From assembly GCA_037200045.1 (NCBI GenBank), contig JBBCHM010000001.1, forward strand, positions 2,170,001 to 2,234,000: a DNA stretch of 64,000 bases, given 5' to 3'. Position numbers and translations under genes: made by a program. The DNA is from Rhizomicrobium sp. (GTDB lineage: Bacteria; Pseudomonadota; Alphaproteobacteria; Micropepsales; Micropepsaceae). Shown here in pieces: positions 37,724-46,556 of the stretch. Each line of letters opens with the position of its first letter. Position 1 is the stretch's first letter. The notes under the pieces were generated by a model. It searched no databases and was not told where the DNA came from. It saw only the letters and a program-made list of their open reading frames with translations.

Positions 37724-38404
37724 ATGACGATGCCGAACGCGCAATATCTGGAAATCCTCGTCCTCGCCGTGGTCGCCGCGGTGATCCTGTTCCGCCTGTA
37801 CACGGTCCTGGGCCGGCGTACGGGAAACGAGCGGCCGCCGCAGGAGAGCTATCGCCTGTCGGGCAATCCGCCCGCCGACGCGCCGCCCAAGGACAATGTG
37901 GTGCCGCTGCCGAGCCGCTCGGAGCAGATCGCCGAGCGTCCCGCCGATCCGGTGGCGCGCGACCTGTTCGACATCAAGCTGGCCGACCGCACCTTCGAGA
38001 ACGAGCATTTCCTCTCCGGCGCGCGCGCCGCCTATGAGACGATCGTGACCGCCTTCGCGCGCGGCGACCGCGCCGTGCTCAAGCCGCTTTTGTCGGCCGA
38101 AGTGTTCGCCGCCTTCACCGGCGTGATCGCGGGGCGCGAACAGCGCAAGGAGACGGTCGATTTCACCTTTGTCGGCTTCAAGGACGTGAAGATCGTGCAC
38201 GCTTCGCTTAAGAACCGCGCGGCGGAGATCACGGTGGCGATCGGCGCGCAGTTCATCTCGGCGACCGTGGACGCCGACGGCAAGACGATCGAGGGCGACG
38301 CCAAATCGGTGCGCGACGTCACCGATGTGTGGACCTTCACCCGCGACGTGAAGGCCCGCGATCCCAATTGGCTGCTGGTCGCGACCTCCGGCGGAATGCC
38401 GTAA
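37724..38404 (+). CDS. Tim44-like domain protein (TimA)
   Basis: A 226-residue protein with one N-terminal membrane helix (YLEILVLAVVAAVILFRLYTVLG), a proline-rich linker and a C-terminal Tim44/MBA1 domain (DLFDIKLADRTFENEHFLSGARAAYE to DVWTFTRDVKARDPNWLLVAT). The mitochondrial relative anchors Hsp70 at the import channel; the bacterial TimA role is not settled. It diverges from secB, another protein-export gene, by 178 bases. Confidence 0.88.
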   Translation: MTMPNAQYLEILVLAVVAAVILFRLYTVLGRRTGNERPPQESYRLSGNPPADAPPKDNVVPLPSRSEQIAERPADPVARDLFDIKLADRTFENEHFLSGARAAYETIVTAFARGDRAVLKPLLSAEVFAAFTGVIAGREQRKETVDFTFVGFKDVKIVHASLKNRAAEITVAIGAQFISATVDADGKTIEGDAKSVRDVTDVWTFTRDVKARDPNWLLVATSGGMP

Positions 38405-38442
38405 CCCGACTGTCTATCGCGTCCCAGGGCACGAGGGATTCG

Positions 38443-38496
38443 TTCTCCGCGACTCCGCGTGAATCCCAGGTCGGTGGGTCAAGCCCGCCATGACGG
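38443..38496. repeat. REP-like repeat, copy 2 (partial)
   Basis: Ends GGGTCAAGCCCGCCATGACGGG, the right half of the repeat family seen at 1.97 and 54.1 kb; a further inverted pair (GGGATTC/GAATCCC, 38436-38466) lies on its left. It covers the region just before mltA and includes an in-frame ATG that should not be taken as the mltA start. Confidence 0.55.
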
Positions 38497-38534
38497 GATT
38501 AAGCTCGATCGGGAATCCCGTTAGTGTATCGCCA

Positions 38535-39668
38535 ATGCGTTCGCGGATTCTGCTTGCCCTTCTCGTTGTCCTGATCGCCGCCGCCGCGTTCGGCGTTTGG
38601 TGGTGGTATGTCCGCGCGCCCCGGCAGGAACATCTCAGCCTGCGCGCCGTCTCCTTCGCCGATCTTCCGGGTTGGCGCGAGACCGATGCGACGGCCGCCC
38701 TCGCCGCGTTCCGCCGCTCCTGCGCCAAGATCGCCGCGCTGCCGCCCGATGCGCCAATGGCCTACGCCGGAACGGCCCGCGACTGGCAGAAGGCTTGCGC
38801 CGAAGCCTCCGGCGACCCGCGCCGCTTTTTCGAAACCGCCTTCAAGCCCTACGCCGTGGACAATGGCGACGGGCTCGTCACCGGCTATTACGAGCCGCTG
38901 CTGAACGGCAGCACGACGCGGCACGGCGCCTATCGCGTCGCGGTCTATGGCGTGCCGGACGATCTGGTGATGATCGACCTCGGCCTGTTCCGTTCCGAAT
39001 GGAAGGGCGTGCGCATCGCCGGCACGGTCGCCGGCCACTACCTCAAGCCCTATCCGGCGCGGGCCGAGATCGACGCGCATCCGCCGCGCACCGCGCCGGT
39101 GCTGTTCTGGAGCGACGATCCGGTGTCGGTGTTCTTCCTGCACATCCAGGGCTCCGGCCGCGTGCGGCTGGACGACGGGCGGATGCTGCGCGTGACCTAT
39201 GCCGGCCAGAACGGCCATCCCTATACGCCGATCGGGCGCACGCTGATCGCCGACGGCGCGCTGAAGCGGGAAGAGGTCTCGATGCAATCGATCCGCGCCT
39301 GGCTGACCGCGCATCCCGTCGCGGCGCGGCGCGTGATGGAGACCGACGCGTCCTTCATCTTCTTCAAACAGGAAGCGGTCGGCGACCGCGCGCTCGGCCC
39401 GGCCGGCAGCGAGGGCGTGGCGCTGACGCCGCGCGCCAGCATCGCCGTCGATCCGACGATCCATCCTTTCGGCGTGCCCATGTTCATCGCGGGCGAAGGC
39501 GTCGCCGGCCTGTTCGTCGCGCAGGACACCGGCGGGGCGATCCGCGGGCCGGCGCGCGCCGACATCTTCTTCGGCTTCGGCTCCAGCGCCGAGGACAAAG
39601 CCGGCAAGATGAAGGCGCATGCGCGATTCTTCGTCCTGCTCCCCAGCGGCGTGGCGCCGACGCCATGA
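38535..39668 (+). CDS. mltA: membrane-bound lytic murein transglycosylase A
   Basis: A 377-residue peptidoglycan lytic transglycosylase. An N-terminal hydrophobic segment (ILLALLVVLIAAAAFGVWWWY) anchors or exports it. The MltA barrel contains VTGYYEPLLNGS and LHIQGSGRVRLDDGRMLRVTYAGQNGHPYTPIG, and the C-terminal 3D domain has the three aspartates around AQDTGGAIRGPARADIFFG. The start is ATG 38535 rather than 38490, which lies in the repeat. The stop overlaps the next gene by ATGA. Confidence 0.93.
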   Translation: MRSRILLALLVVLIAAAAFGVWWWYVRAPRQEHLSLRAVSFADLPGWRETDATAALAAFRRSCAKIAALPPDAPMAYAGTARDWQKACAEASGDPRRFFETAFKPYAVDNGDGLVTGYYEPLLNGSTTRHGAYRVAVYGVPDDLVMIDLGLFRSEWKGVRIAGTVAGHYLKPYPARAEIDAHPPRTAPVLFWSDDPVSVFFLHIQGSGRVRLDDGRMLRVTYAGQNGHPYTPIGRTLIADGALKREEVSMQSIRAWLTAHPVAARRVMETDASFIFFKQEAVGDRALGPAGSEGVALTPRASIAVDPTIHPFGVPMFIAGEGVAGLFVAQDTGGAIRGPARADIFFGFGSSAEDKAGKMKAHARFFVLLPSGVAPTP

Positions 39669-40162
39669 CCCGCCGCAAGACGACCGACGAGGAACGCCAG
39701 CTTTTCGCGCAGAGCTTCGCCGAGGCGCGCCCGCTGCATGCCGATGTCTTGAAGCCGCCGGCGCCGCCGAAGCGTCCCACGCACGTTGTCGAAGGCGGCA
39801 GCGGCGTCGACGGCCGCACCACGGAACGCCTGCGCCGGGGCCTGTTGGAGCCCGAGGCCAAGCTCGATCTCCACGGCCTGACCGAGAACGCCGCGCATCG
39901 CGCGCTGATCCTGTTCCTCAAGGGGGCGCAACAAAGGCGCCACAAGCTCGTTCTGGTGGTGACCGGCAAAGGCAAGAAGATGGACGTGGACGCGCCTTTC
40001 GACATGGAATTGCACGGACGCTCGCGCGGCGTGCTGAAGGCGGCGGTGCCGCGCTGGCTGCGCGAGCCGGAATTCGCCGGCCTGATCGCCGGCACGCGCG
40101 CCGCGCACCGCAAGCACGGCGGCGACGGCGCGATCTATGTCTATTTGCGGAAGGGCCGATGA
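39665..40162 (+). CDS. Smr-domain protein (putative nuclease)
   Basis: A 165-residue protein. A basic, proline-rich N-terminus is followed by an Smr domain with LDLHGLTENAAHRALILFL, VVTGKGKK and VLKAAVPRWLRE. Smr domains are RNA/DNA endonucleases related to MutS2 and YdaL/SmrB proteins. It is translationally coupled to mltA and yjbQ by ATGA overlaps. This mltA-smr pairing after tim44 is typical of alphaproteobacteria. Confidence 0.88.
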   Translation: MTRRKTTDEERQLFAQSFAEARPLHADVLKPPAPPKRPTHVVEGGSGVDGRTTERLRRGLLEPEAKLDLHGLTENAAHRALILFLKGAQQRRHKLVLVVTGKGKKMDVDAPFDMELHGRSRGVLKAAVPRWLREPEFAGLIAGTRAAHRKHGGDGAIYVYLRKGR

Positions 40163-40578
40163 AGCAGAACTCCGCTACGCTCGAAATCCACACACGCGGG
40201 CCTGGCCTCGTGGACATCACGGACGCGGTGTCGCGCTTCGTGGCGCAATCGGCGGTGCGCGAAGGTCTGTTGACGCTGTTCATCCGCCACACTTCGGCGT
40301 CGCTGCTGGTGCAGGAGAATGCCGATCCCGACGTTCTGGCGGATCTCGAAAGCTTCATGCGCCGCGCGGTTTCGCGCGACACCTCGCTCTATCGCCACGC
40401 GACGGAAGGCCCCGATGACATGCCGGCGCATATCAGAAGCGCGCTGACGCAGACCTCGCTGTCGATTCCGATTCTGGGCGGCCGGATGGTGCTGGGCACC
40501 TGGCAGGCGATCTATGTGTTCGAACACCGCGACCGCGGACATGCGCGAGAGGTGGCGGCGCATGTGATCGGGATGTAA
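40159..40578 (+). CDS. YjbQ/UPF0047 family protein
   Basis: A 139-residue protein with the family signature LFIRHTSASLLVQENADPDVLADLE and HATEGPDDMPAHIRSALTQTSLSIPI. Its histidines lie in a ring that binds metal in known structures. Some members have weak thiamine phosphate synthase activity; the real role is unknown. Last gene of the mltA-smr-yjbQ operon. Confidence 0.9.
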   Translation: MKQNSATLEIHTRGPGLVDITDAVSRFVAQSAVREGLLTLFIRHTSASLLVQENADPDVLADLESFMRRAVSRDTSLYRHATEGPDDMPAHIRSALTQTSLSIPILGGRMVLGTWQAIYVFEHRDRGHAREVAAHVIGM

Positions 40579-40583
40579 CCCCA

Positions 40584-40636
40584 CTGTCATCCCCTTCCCT
40601 TCGCGTTGCTACGCAACGCCCTCGCGGGGATGACAG
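40584..40636. repeat. REP-like repeat/hairpin, copy 3
   Basis: An 11-base inverted repeat CTGTCATCCCC / GGGGATGACAG frames a second stem GCGTTGC/GCAACGC. It fills the gap between convergent yjbQ and the adenosine kinase gene and could act as a two-way terminator. Confidence 0.65.
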
Positions 40637-40641
40637 CGATG

Positions 40642-41631
40642 CTAAATCAATCCCGCATCCGCCGCGAGCTTGTGCAGCGAGACTTCCGGCCGCGCGCCGT
40701 AATGCGAGATCACTTCCGCCGCGCACAGCCCCGCGATCCTGCCGCAATCGGCCAGGTGCTTCTTGTGCGTCAGCCCATAGAGGAACCCGGCGGCGAACTG
40801 GTCGCCGGCGCCGGTGGTGTCGAGCACGCGCGCGACCGGCGCGGCGTCGACCACATGCACCTCCTCGCCCCTGGCGATCACGCAGCCCTTCTCGGAGCGC
40901 GTCAGCGCCTTGATGCCCTTGTGGCGGCGCGCCGCCTGCAGCACCTCGTCGAACGTGTCCACTTCGAACAGCGCCTTCGCTTCGTCCTCGTTGGCGAAGA
41001 TGATGTCGAAACTGTCGAGCCGGGCGCGGAACTCGTCGCCATAGCGGCCGATCAGGAACGGGTCCGACATCGTGAAGGCGACCTTGTTGCCGGCCTTGTG
41101 CGCGATGTCCATCGCCGCGATGCAGGCCTCGCGCGCGCTCGGCGGGTCCCACAGATAGCCCTCGATATAGAGGATCGCGGAGGACGCGATCTCCTCCTCG
41201 TTGAGGTCGGCGACCGAGAATTTCTGCGCCGCGCCGAGATAGGTGCTCATGCTGCGCTGCTCGTCCGGCGTCACCGCGACGACGCACAGGGCGGTGGCCG
41301 GTCCGTCCTCCGCCGACGGCGTGGTGAAGTGCACGCCGGTGTCCTTCATGCTGGCGCGGAAGGCTTCGCCCAGCCGATCCTGCTTGACCTTGCCCTGGAA
41401 GACGCCGTTGCCGCCCAGCGAGGCGAAGCCCGCCATGGTGTTGGCGCCCGAGCCGCCGGCGATCTCGCGCGTGTTCTTCAGCGCGCCGTGCAGATGGACC
41501 GCCCGGTGCTCGTCGATCAGCGTCATCACGCCCTTGGCGATGGAATGATCCAGCAGGAATTGCTCGTCGACGGGCGCCAGCACGTCCACGATCGCGTTGC
41601 CCATTCCCGTCACGTCGAATTTGTGCGCCAT
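40642..41631 (-). CDS. adenosine kinase (PfkB family)
   Basis: A 329-residue ribokinase-type sugar kinase. It opens FDVTGMGNAIVDVLAPVDEQFL, has the GGSGANTMAGFASLGG motif and ends with the anion hole/catalytic base motif LDTTGAGDQFAAGFLYGL. The NAIVDVLA start and the YLWDPP segment are typical of alphaproteobacterial adenosine kinases, which salvage adenosine to AMP. ATG 41631 is preferred over 41688. Confidence 0.88.
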   Translation of the reverse strand: MAHKFDVTGMGNAIVDVLAPVDEQFLLDHSIAKGVMTLIDEHRAVHLHGALKNTREIAGGSGANTMAGFASLGGNGVFQGKVKQDRLGEAFRASMKDTGVHFTTPSAEDGPATALCVVAVTPDEQRSMSTYLGAAQKFSVADLNEEEIASSAILYIEGYLWDPPSAREACIAAMDIAHKAGNKVAFTMSDPFLIGRYGDEFRARLDSFDIIFANEDEAKALFEVDTFDEVLQAARRHKGIKALTRSEKGCVIARGEEVHVVDAAPVARVLDTTGAGDQFAAGFLYGLTHKKHLADCGRIAGLCAAEVISHYGARPEVSLHKLAADAGLI

Positions 41632-41678
41632 GCGCCCGTTCCCCGCTATAACCGCTAGTGAGTTAGAGGACGCCGGAC

Positions 41679-42353
41679 ATGTTCGCAAGCGTGCGCAAGG
41701 CGGTCGCGACGCTGTTCGGCCGCGACTTCGTGGGCCTGCTGTTCTGGGTGCTGGTGGCGTCCGCCATCGCGTTCGTCGCGCTGATCGCCGGCCTCGAATA
41801 CGCGATCGTCCACCTGCCCGCGACGGTGCCGGCCTGGCTCAAGGCCCTGCTCGAAGTCGCGGCGCCGATTGCCTTGCTCCTGGTCGTCTTCGCGCTGGGC
41901 GCGCCGGTGGCGGCGCTGGTCGGCTCGCTGTTCCTGGACCGCATCGCCGCCAAGGTGGACGCGCGGTTCTATCCGAACGATCCCAAGGCGCCCGGCGCGC
42001 CCTGGATCGGCGGCACCGGCGAGCGCCTGAAGCTCGTCGTGCTGGCGGTGCTGATCAACGGCGCGGCGCTGGCCCTGGACGCCGAGATCCCGTTCGTGCC
42101 CGAGGCCGTCGCGCTGCTCGCCAATGGCTGGCTGCTGGGGCGCGAATTCTTCGAGCTGGCGGCCCTGCGCCATCTGCCGCGCCAGCAGAGCGACGCGCTG
42201 CGCCGCCGCCATGCCGGCAAGGTCTATATTGGCGGGCTGCTGATCGCGGTCTTGACCGTCATTCCCGGCATCGACCTGATCGCGCCTTTTTTCGGCGCCG
42301 CTTTGATGGCACATCTGTTCAAACGTGTGACGCTTCTGGAAGGCAAGTCATGA
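41679..42353 (+). CDS. EI24/CysZ-like membrane protein
   Basis: A 224-residue membrane protein. Hydrophobic helices occur at LLFWVLVASAIAFVALIAGL, AAPIALLLVVFALGAPVAALVG, LVVLAVLINGAALAL and GGLLIAVLTVIPGIDLIAPFFGAALMAH. The IPGIDLIAPFFGAALMAHLFKR motif marks the EI24/CysZ superfamily; sulfate transport is known for CysZ, but this member's role is open. It overlaps the next gene by ATGA. Confidence 0.8.
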   Translation: MFASVRKAVATLFGRDFVGLLFWVLVASAIAFVALIAGLEYAIVHLPATVPAWLKALLEVAAPIALLLVVFALGAPVAALVGSLFLDRIAAKVDARFYPNDPKAPGAPWIGGTGERLKLVVLAVLINGAALALDAEIPFVPEAVALLANGWLLGREFFELAALRHLPRQQSDALRRRHAGKVYIGGLLIAVLTVIPGIDLIAPFFGAALMAHLFKRVTLLEGKS

Positions 42354-42721
42354 ACAGGCTGGTTCCCGTTCTCATCCTCTGCGCCCTGCTCGGCGCCTGC
42401 GCCGCGCCACGCGCCGCCGGGCCGGCCCATGTCGAGCTTCCCTCCGCCCCGCCGGAAGGCGAGCCGGTGGGAACCACGGGCCTGCACGAAGCGGAACTGA
42501 AGGCGCAATACGGCCAGCCCGCTTTCGTGCGCCATGACGGCAATGCGCAGATCTGGCGGTTCGACGGCGCCGCCTGCAAGGCGTTCTTCTTCCTCTATTC
42601 GCGCGGCGGCGACACGGCGGTTTGGCATGTCGAGACCGCGCCGCGCGGCCAGAGCATCGCCGCCGACGAGACTTGCCTCAGCGGGTTGCGCGCCCGCGTC
42701 GCGCCGCAGCCGGTTTCCTGA
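42350..42721 (+). CDS. small lipoprotein, unknown function
   Basis: A 123-residue lipoprotein. The signal peptide MNRLVPVLILCALLGAC ends in a lipobox with Cys17. The mature part contains AELKAQYGQPAFVRHDGNAQIWRFDGAACKAFFFLY, a small SmpA/OmlA-like beta fold is possible. Function is unknown. It is coupled to the EI24-like gene; its 3' end overlaps convergent nth by 44 bases. Confidence 0.75.
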   Translation: MNRLVPVLILCALLGACAAPRAAGPAHVELPSAPPEGEPVGTTGLHEAELKAQYGQPAFVRHDGNAQIWRFDGAACKAFFFLYSRGGDTAVWHVETAPRGQSIAADETCLSGLRARVAPQPVS

Positions 42722-43376
42722 CGACCTCATCCTCTTTCGTCTTGTCCTTGTAGCGGCACAGATCGCGCACCACGCAGGTCGGGCACAGCGGCTTCCTCGC
42801 AATGCAGGTATAGCGCCCGTGCAGGATCAGCCAGTGATGGGCGTGCAGCTTGTATTTGTCGGGCACCTTCTTTTCGAGCTTCAGCTCGACCTCGAGCACG
42901 TTCTTGCCGGGCGCCAGGTTGGTGCGGTTGCAGACGCGGAAGATATGCGTGTCGACCGCGATGGTCTTCTGGCCGAAGGCGACGTTGAGCACGACATTGG
43001 CGGTCTTGCGGCCGGCGCCGGGTAAGGCTTCGAGTTCTTCGCGGGTATGCGGCACCTGTCCGCCATGGCGCTCGATCAGGAGCTTCGACAGGGCGATGAC
43101 GTTCTTCGCCTTGCCGCGATAGAGCCCGATGGTCTTGATGTAGTCCGTCAGCCGCGCTTCGCCCAGCGCCACCATCTTCTCGGGGGTATCGGCGATCTTG
43201 AACAGCGGCTCGGTCGCCTTGTTGACGCCCTTGTCGGTCGCCTGGGCCGACAGCACCACCGCCACCAGCAGCGTATAGGGGTTCACCGATTTCAGTTCGG
43301 TCTTGGGCTCGGGGATGGTTTTCTTCAGCCGCGCGAAGAACTCCTCGACTTCGGCGGGCGTGAACGCGCGTGCCAT
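42678..43376 (-). CDS. nth: endonuclease III (base-excision repair)
   Basis: A 232-residue bifunctional DNA glycosylase/AP lyase that removes oxidised pyrimidines. The helix-hairpin-helix LEALPGAGRKTANVVLN contains the catalytic lysine, and the catalytic aspartate is in VDTHIFRVCNR. The iron-sulfur ligands follow C-x6-C-x2-C-x5-C in CIARKPLCPTCVVRDLC. A basic tail (RKPAAARRGRATR) ends the protein. Start ATG 43376. Confidence 0.96.
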   Translation of the reverse strand: MARAFTPAEVEEFFARLKKTIPEPKTELKSVNPYTLLVAVVLSAQATDKGVNKATEPLFKIADTPEKMVALGEARLTDYIKTIGLYRGKAKNVIALSKLLIERHGGQVPHTREELEALPGAGRKTANVVLNVAFGQKTIAVDTHIFRVCNRTNLAPGKNVLEVELKLEKKVPDKYKLHAHHWLILHGRYTCIARKPLCPTCVVRDLCRYKDKTKEDEVVRKPAAARRGRATR

Positions 43377-43445
43377 TGCGGGCCTGATGTGAATGCGCGC
43401 GGACTGTTGCGGGAACGGATTTGCCGCGCAAGTATTGCCGTCGCC

Positions 43446-43934
43446 ATGCATCCGGAAGACGACATCCTGCTCGACGAGGTCCTGCGGCCGAGCCCGCCGC
43501 TGCGGCCGCGGACGCTGCTCGCGATCCTGGCGGCCGTCGCTCTCGTCAATATCGCCTTCGCGCTCAGCTTCATCCTGAAGGGCGCCTGGCCGATCGCGCC
43601 GTTCCTGGGGCTCGACGTCGCCCTGCTCGCCTGGGCCTTTCGCGCCAGCAGCCGCGCCGCCAAGCGGCAGGAGCGGGTGACGCTCACCCCGGCGCGCCTC
43701 CTCGTCGCCCGCACGCCGCCGAACGGCCCGCCGCGCGAATGGGCGTTCAATCCCTATTGGGTGCGGGTCGAGATGGACGATCCGCCCGAGCACGCCAGCC
43801 AGCTCACCCTGTGGAGCCATGGCCGGTTCCTGCGCATCGGCCAGTTCCTGGCGCCGGAGGAGCGGGCCCGCTTCGCCCGGACCCTGAAATCGGCGCTGCG
43901 CGACGCCCGCGCGACCTTCGTCCCGGCCGGCTGA
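43446..43934 (+). CDS. DUF2244 membrane protein
   Basis: A 162-residue protein with two adjacent membrane helices (TLLAILAAVALVNIAFALSFI and WPIAPFLGLDVALLAWAF) and a C-terminal soluble domain with WVRVEMDDPPEHASQLTLWSHGR and LAPEERARFARTL. This is the DUF2244 pattern, often found beside nth in alphaproteobacteria. Function unknown. It diverges from nth. Confidence 0.88.
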   Translation: MHPEDDILLDEVLRPSPPLRPRTLLAILAAVALVNIAFALSFILKGAWPIAPFLGLDVALLAWAFRASSRAAKRQERVTLTPARLLVARTPPNGPPREWAFNPYWVRVEMDDPPEHASQLTLWSHGRFLRIGQFLAPEERARFARTLKSALRDARATFVPAG

Positions 43935-43962
43935 CCGCTCCATTTCCGCACCCATCTTTCCC

Positions 43963-43991
43963 TTGCCGCAAATGCCAGGTTTTGGTATGAA
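43963..43991 (+). promoter_or_regulatory. promoter of the TetR-SDR operon
   Basis: TTGCCG (43963-43968), a 17-base spacer, then TATGAA (43986-43991). The -10 box overlaps the operator palindrome. Transcription would start near 43998, upstream of GTG 44020. Confidence 0.55.
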
Positions 43992-44004
43992 TGAACGTTC
44001 ATTC
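43989..44004. promoter_or_regulatory. TetR operator palindrome
   Basis: Perfect 16-base palindrome GAATGAACGTTCATTC. This shape is typical of TetR/AcrR-family operators. It lies on the -10/start region of the tetR gene, so the regulator probably represses itself and the SDR gene. Confidence 0.75.
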
Positions 44005-44019
44005 TCAACTAGGCGCGCC

Positions 44020-44622
44020 GTGTCTACGACGGAAGCTATTGATAATACGAAGAAACCCAATGGCGACAAACGCGCCCGGCTGCTGGATGCCGCCCTCGAT
44101 CTTTTCGAGACCCGCGGCTTCGATGGCGTCGCGGTGCCGGAAATCGCGGCAAGAGCGGGCGTCGCCACCGGCACGGTCTACCGCTATTTCGCCAGCAAGG
44201 AGGCGTTGGTCAACGCGATCTACCGGCAGTGGAAGGACATCTACAACGCCTTCGTCCTCGCCCCCTTGCCGCCGTCGCTTTCGGTACGGGAGAAGTTCTC
44301 CGCCACTTGGCAGCGCATGATGGTCTTCGCCCGGACCTATCCGCGCGCCGCAAGGTTCATGGACCTGCATCATCATGGCGCCTATCTCGACGCGGACTCG
44401 CGTGCCCTGAGCCGGACCTATGGCGAAACCGCCCGCGCCTTCGTGGCCGAGGCGCGGGCCGCCGGCGCGATCCGCGACATCGACCCGGCCCTGGTCGTCG
44501 CCCTGATGTGGGGTGCCGCCGCCGGCCTCACGAAATTCGCCAGCCAGGGCGCGCTCGCCTTCGACGCCCGTACCGCATCCGATCTGGAAGAGGCGCTATG
44601 GCGCGCCATCGCCAAGGACTGA
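44020..44622 (+). CDS. TetR/AcrR-family transcriptional regulator
   Basis: A 200-residue repressor with an N-terminal HTH (KRARLLDAALDLFETRGFDGVAVPEIAARAGVATGTVYRYFASKEAL in summary: helix pair ending GTVYRYFASKEAL) and a ligand-binding domain with LHHHGAYLDADSR. In-frame ATGs at 43972 and 43987 lie inside the promoter and operator, so I prefer GTG 44020, which has AGGCG just upstream. It is followed 14 bases later by the SDR gene, its likely target. Confidence 0.82.
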   Translation: MSTTEAIDNTKKPNGDKRARLLDAALDLFETRGFDGVAVPEIAARAGVATGTVYRYFASKEALVNAIYRQWKDIYNAFVLAPLPPSLSVREKFSATWQRMMVFARTYPRAARFMDLHHHGAYLDADSRALSRTYGETARAFVAEARAAGAIRDIDPALVVALMWGAAAGLTKFASQGALAFDARTASDLEEALWRAIAKD

Positions 44623-44636
44623 AGGAGGACGACATC

Positions 44637-45437
44637 ATGGCCCGCAAACGCAAGGGTGAAGGACAGACCGCGCTCATCACCGGCGCCAGCATGGGGATCG
44701 GCCTCGAACTGGCGCGCTGCTTCGCGGAGGGCGGCTACGACCTCGTCCTCACCGCCCGCTCGGCCGAGGCGCTCGACAGGATCGCCCAGGACTTCGCCGG
44801 CAAGTACAAGGTCAGCGTCGCGGCGATGCCCGCCGATCTCGGCGAGATCGGCGCCGGCGCCAAGCTGGCCAAGGCGCTCGACGGACGCGGCCTGAAGGTC
44901 GATGTGCTGGTCAACAATGCCGGCTATGGCGTCGCCGGCGCCTATGGCGGCTCCGATCTCGCAGCAGAGATGGGCATGATCGATCTCAACATCCGCGCGC
45001 TGGCGGAGCTCACCCACATCTACTGGCCGCGCATGCTCGCCGCGCGGCGCGGCGGCGTGCTCAACGTCGCTTCCACCGCCGCCTTCCAGCCGGGTCCCTT
45101 GATGGCGGTCTATTACGCGTCCAAGGCATTCGTCCTGTCGTTCTCCGAGGCGCTGTGGAAGGAGGCCGAGGGCACCGGCGTGCATGTGAGCTGCCTCTGC
45201 CCCGGACCGACCGAGAGCAATTTCCGCGAGCGCGCCGGCACCGGCAAGACCAAGCTGACCAATCTGGGAACGCCGATGACCTCGGCCGTCGTGGCGCGGC
45301 TGGGCTATCGCGGCTTTCAGAAGAACCGCCGCGTCGTCGTCACCGGCGCGCGCAACAAGATGCTCGCGACGCTGGCGCCCTTCCTGCCGCGCGCGACTCT
45401 TCTCGGCATCGTGCACAATATGCAAAGCCCGGCATAA
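44637..45437 (+). CDS. short-chain dehydrogenase/reductase
   Basis: A 266-residue SDR oxidoreductase with cofactor motif ITGASMGIGLELARCFAEGG, structural NNAG, and catalytic Ser-Tyr-Lys in NVASTAAFQPGPLMAVYYASK. LTARSAEALDRIA suggests NADPH preference. GGAGG lies upstream of the ATG. It belongs to the DltE/YqjQ-like group of SDRs; the substrate is unknown. Co-transcribed with the TetR gene. Confidence 0.88.
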   Translation: MARKRKGEGQTALITGASMGIGLELARCFAEGGYDLVLTARSAEALDRIAQDFAGKYKVSVAAMPADLGEIGAGAKLAKALDGRGLKVDVLVNNAGYGVAGAYGGSDLAAEMGMIDLNIRALAELTHIYWPRMLAARRGGVLNVASTAAFQPGPLMAVYYASKAFVLSFSEALWKEAEGTGVHVSCLCPGPTESNFRERAGTGKTKLTNLGTPMTSAVVARLGYRGFQKNRRVVVTGARNKMLATLAPFLPRATLLGIVHNMQSPA

Positions 45438-45487
45438 ATCCGCCGCAAATCGGATCGAAGCTGCGCGCACCGCCTCGGGGGAGTATT

Positions 45488-46375
45488 GTGCGCGGTTGGC
45501 TTTCATCCGTCATCGTTATCGCCCTGCTCGCGCTGGCGCCGGCCGCGCGCGCCGCCGATTGCCCGCAGGCCGAGATCAGCAGCACCGCGTCGCGGCTCCA
45601 GGATGCGCGCAATGCGCTGATGCTGCTGGCGCCCGGCAAGGACCAGGAAACGGCGATCCCGCGCCAGACCCAATCGGCCATCGCGGACCTGAAAGCACGC
45701 TTGGCGGAATTCATCCTCGCCTATATGCGCTGCCAGTCCGAAAACGCGGACGTGGAGGGGATCGAAGTCGATCTCTCCCGTCTCGGCTGGGCGCGATCCC
45801 TCGAGCCCGGCAGGGTCTATCGCAACGACGAAATGCCGCCGCACGCGCTCGACCCCGGCTGGTCACTGAGCTTCGAGACCAGGCCGCTCGGCCAGGGACT
45901 GATCGGTATCACCGCGACCTTCGGCATCCCCTGCGGCGGCGACACGATGCTGATGATCTTCCAGCACAGCGACGAGGGCTGGAGCGAGATCATGCGCGTG
46001 TCGAGCCCGCCCTATCGCGACGTCGCGGGCTCTTATCAGGCGTTCGACTATGCCATCTCGCCGCCCGACAGCGATGGCGACTGGTTCCTGGTCGAAAAGC
46101 ATCTGCCGACGAGCTGCATCTCGACCCTGTCGGGCATCGCTTATTCGGTGCTGCGCCCGGCGGCCAATCCGCTCCGGCCCAAGGTCTTGTTCACCGGCCA
46201 TGGCAGCCTGTCCTGGGCCGATGAGGATTTCGGCCGGCTCTCGGTCGGCGCCGATTACTTTGAGATCCGCTTCCACGATTTCGACAGCGACACCAATCTC
46301 GTCGAGATCGTCCGCCGCTATTCCGTCGCCGGGCAGACCGTTGCGCCGGTGAGGAATCCGGGCTGGCCTCGCTGA
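45488..46375 (+). CDS. secreted protein of unknown function
   Basis: A 295-residue exported protein. The signal peptide VRGWLSSVIVIALLALAPAARA starts at GTG 45488, which follows a GGGGGAG ribosome site. The mature part has a coiled region (QTQSAIADLKARLAEFILAYMRCQ) and a C-terminal beta-rich domain with cysteines at IPCGGD and TSCIST. I recognise no family. It is probably periplasmic and stands alone. Confidence 0.68.
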   Translation: MRGWLSSVIVIALLALAPAARAADCPQAEISSTASRLQDARNALMLLAPGKDQETAIPRQTQSAIADLKARLAEFILAYMRCQSENADVEGIEVDLSRLGWARSLEPGRVYRNDEMPPHALDPGWSLSFETRPLGQGLIGITATFGIPCGGDTMLMIFQHSDEGWSEIMRVSSPPYRDVAGSYQAFDYAISPPDSDGDWFLVEKHLPTSCISTLSGIAYSVLRPAANPLRPKVLFTGHGSLSWADEDFGRLSVGADYFEIRFHDFDSDTNLVEIVRRYSVAGQTVAPVRNPGWPR

Positions 46376-46466
46376 TCGGCGTGTCGTGCCGGGGCGCGAA
46401 TTGCCCGGCAGGTCTTGCCGCCGCGCGGCAGATTCTCCCGGCTTTGTCGCGCCGCTGTCGCGGGTA

Positions 46467-46488
46467 AGACTTTCCTAAGTCTGTTTTT
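46467..46488 (+). terminator. weak intrinsic terminator
   Basis: AGACTT/AAGTCT stem with TCCT loop followed by GTTTTT, 92 bases after the stop of the secreted-protein gene. Confidence 0.5.
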
Positions 46489-46556
46489 GGCGCTCCCGTG
46501 TCGGCGGCAAACGGCACGCCTTTCGCAACCTCGAAGGCGAACAGGGAGTTCGCCCC

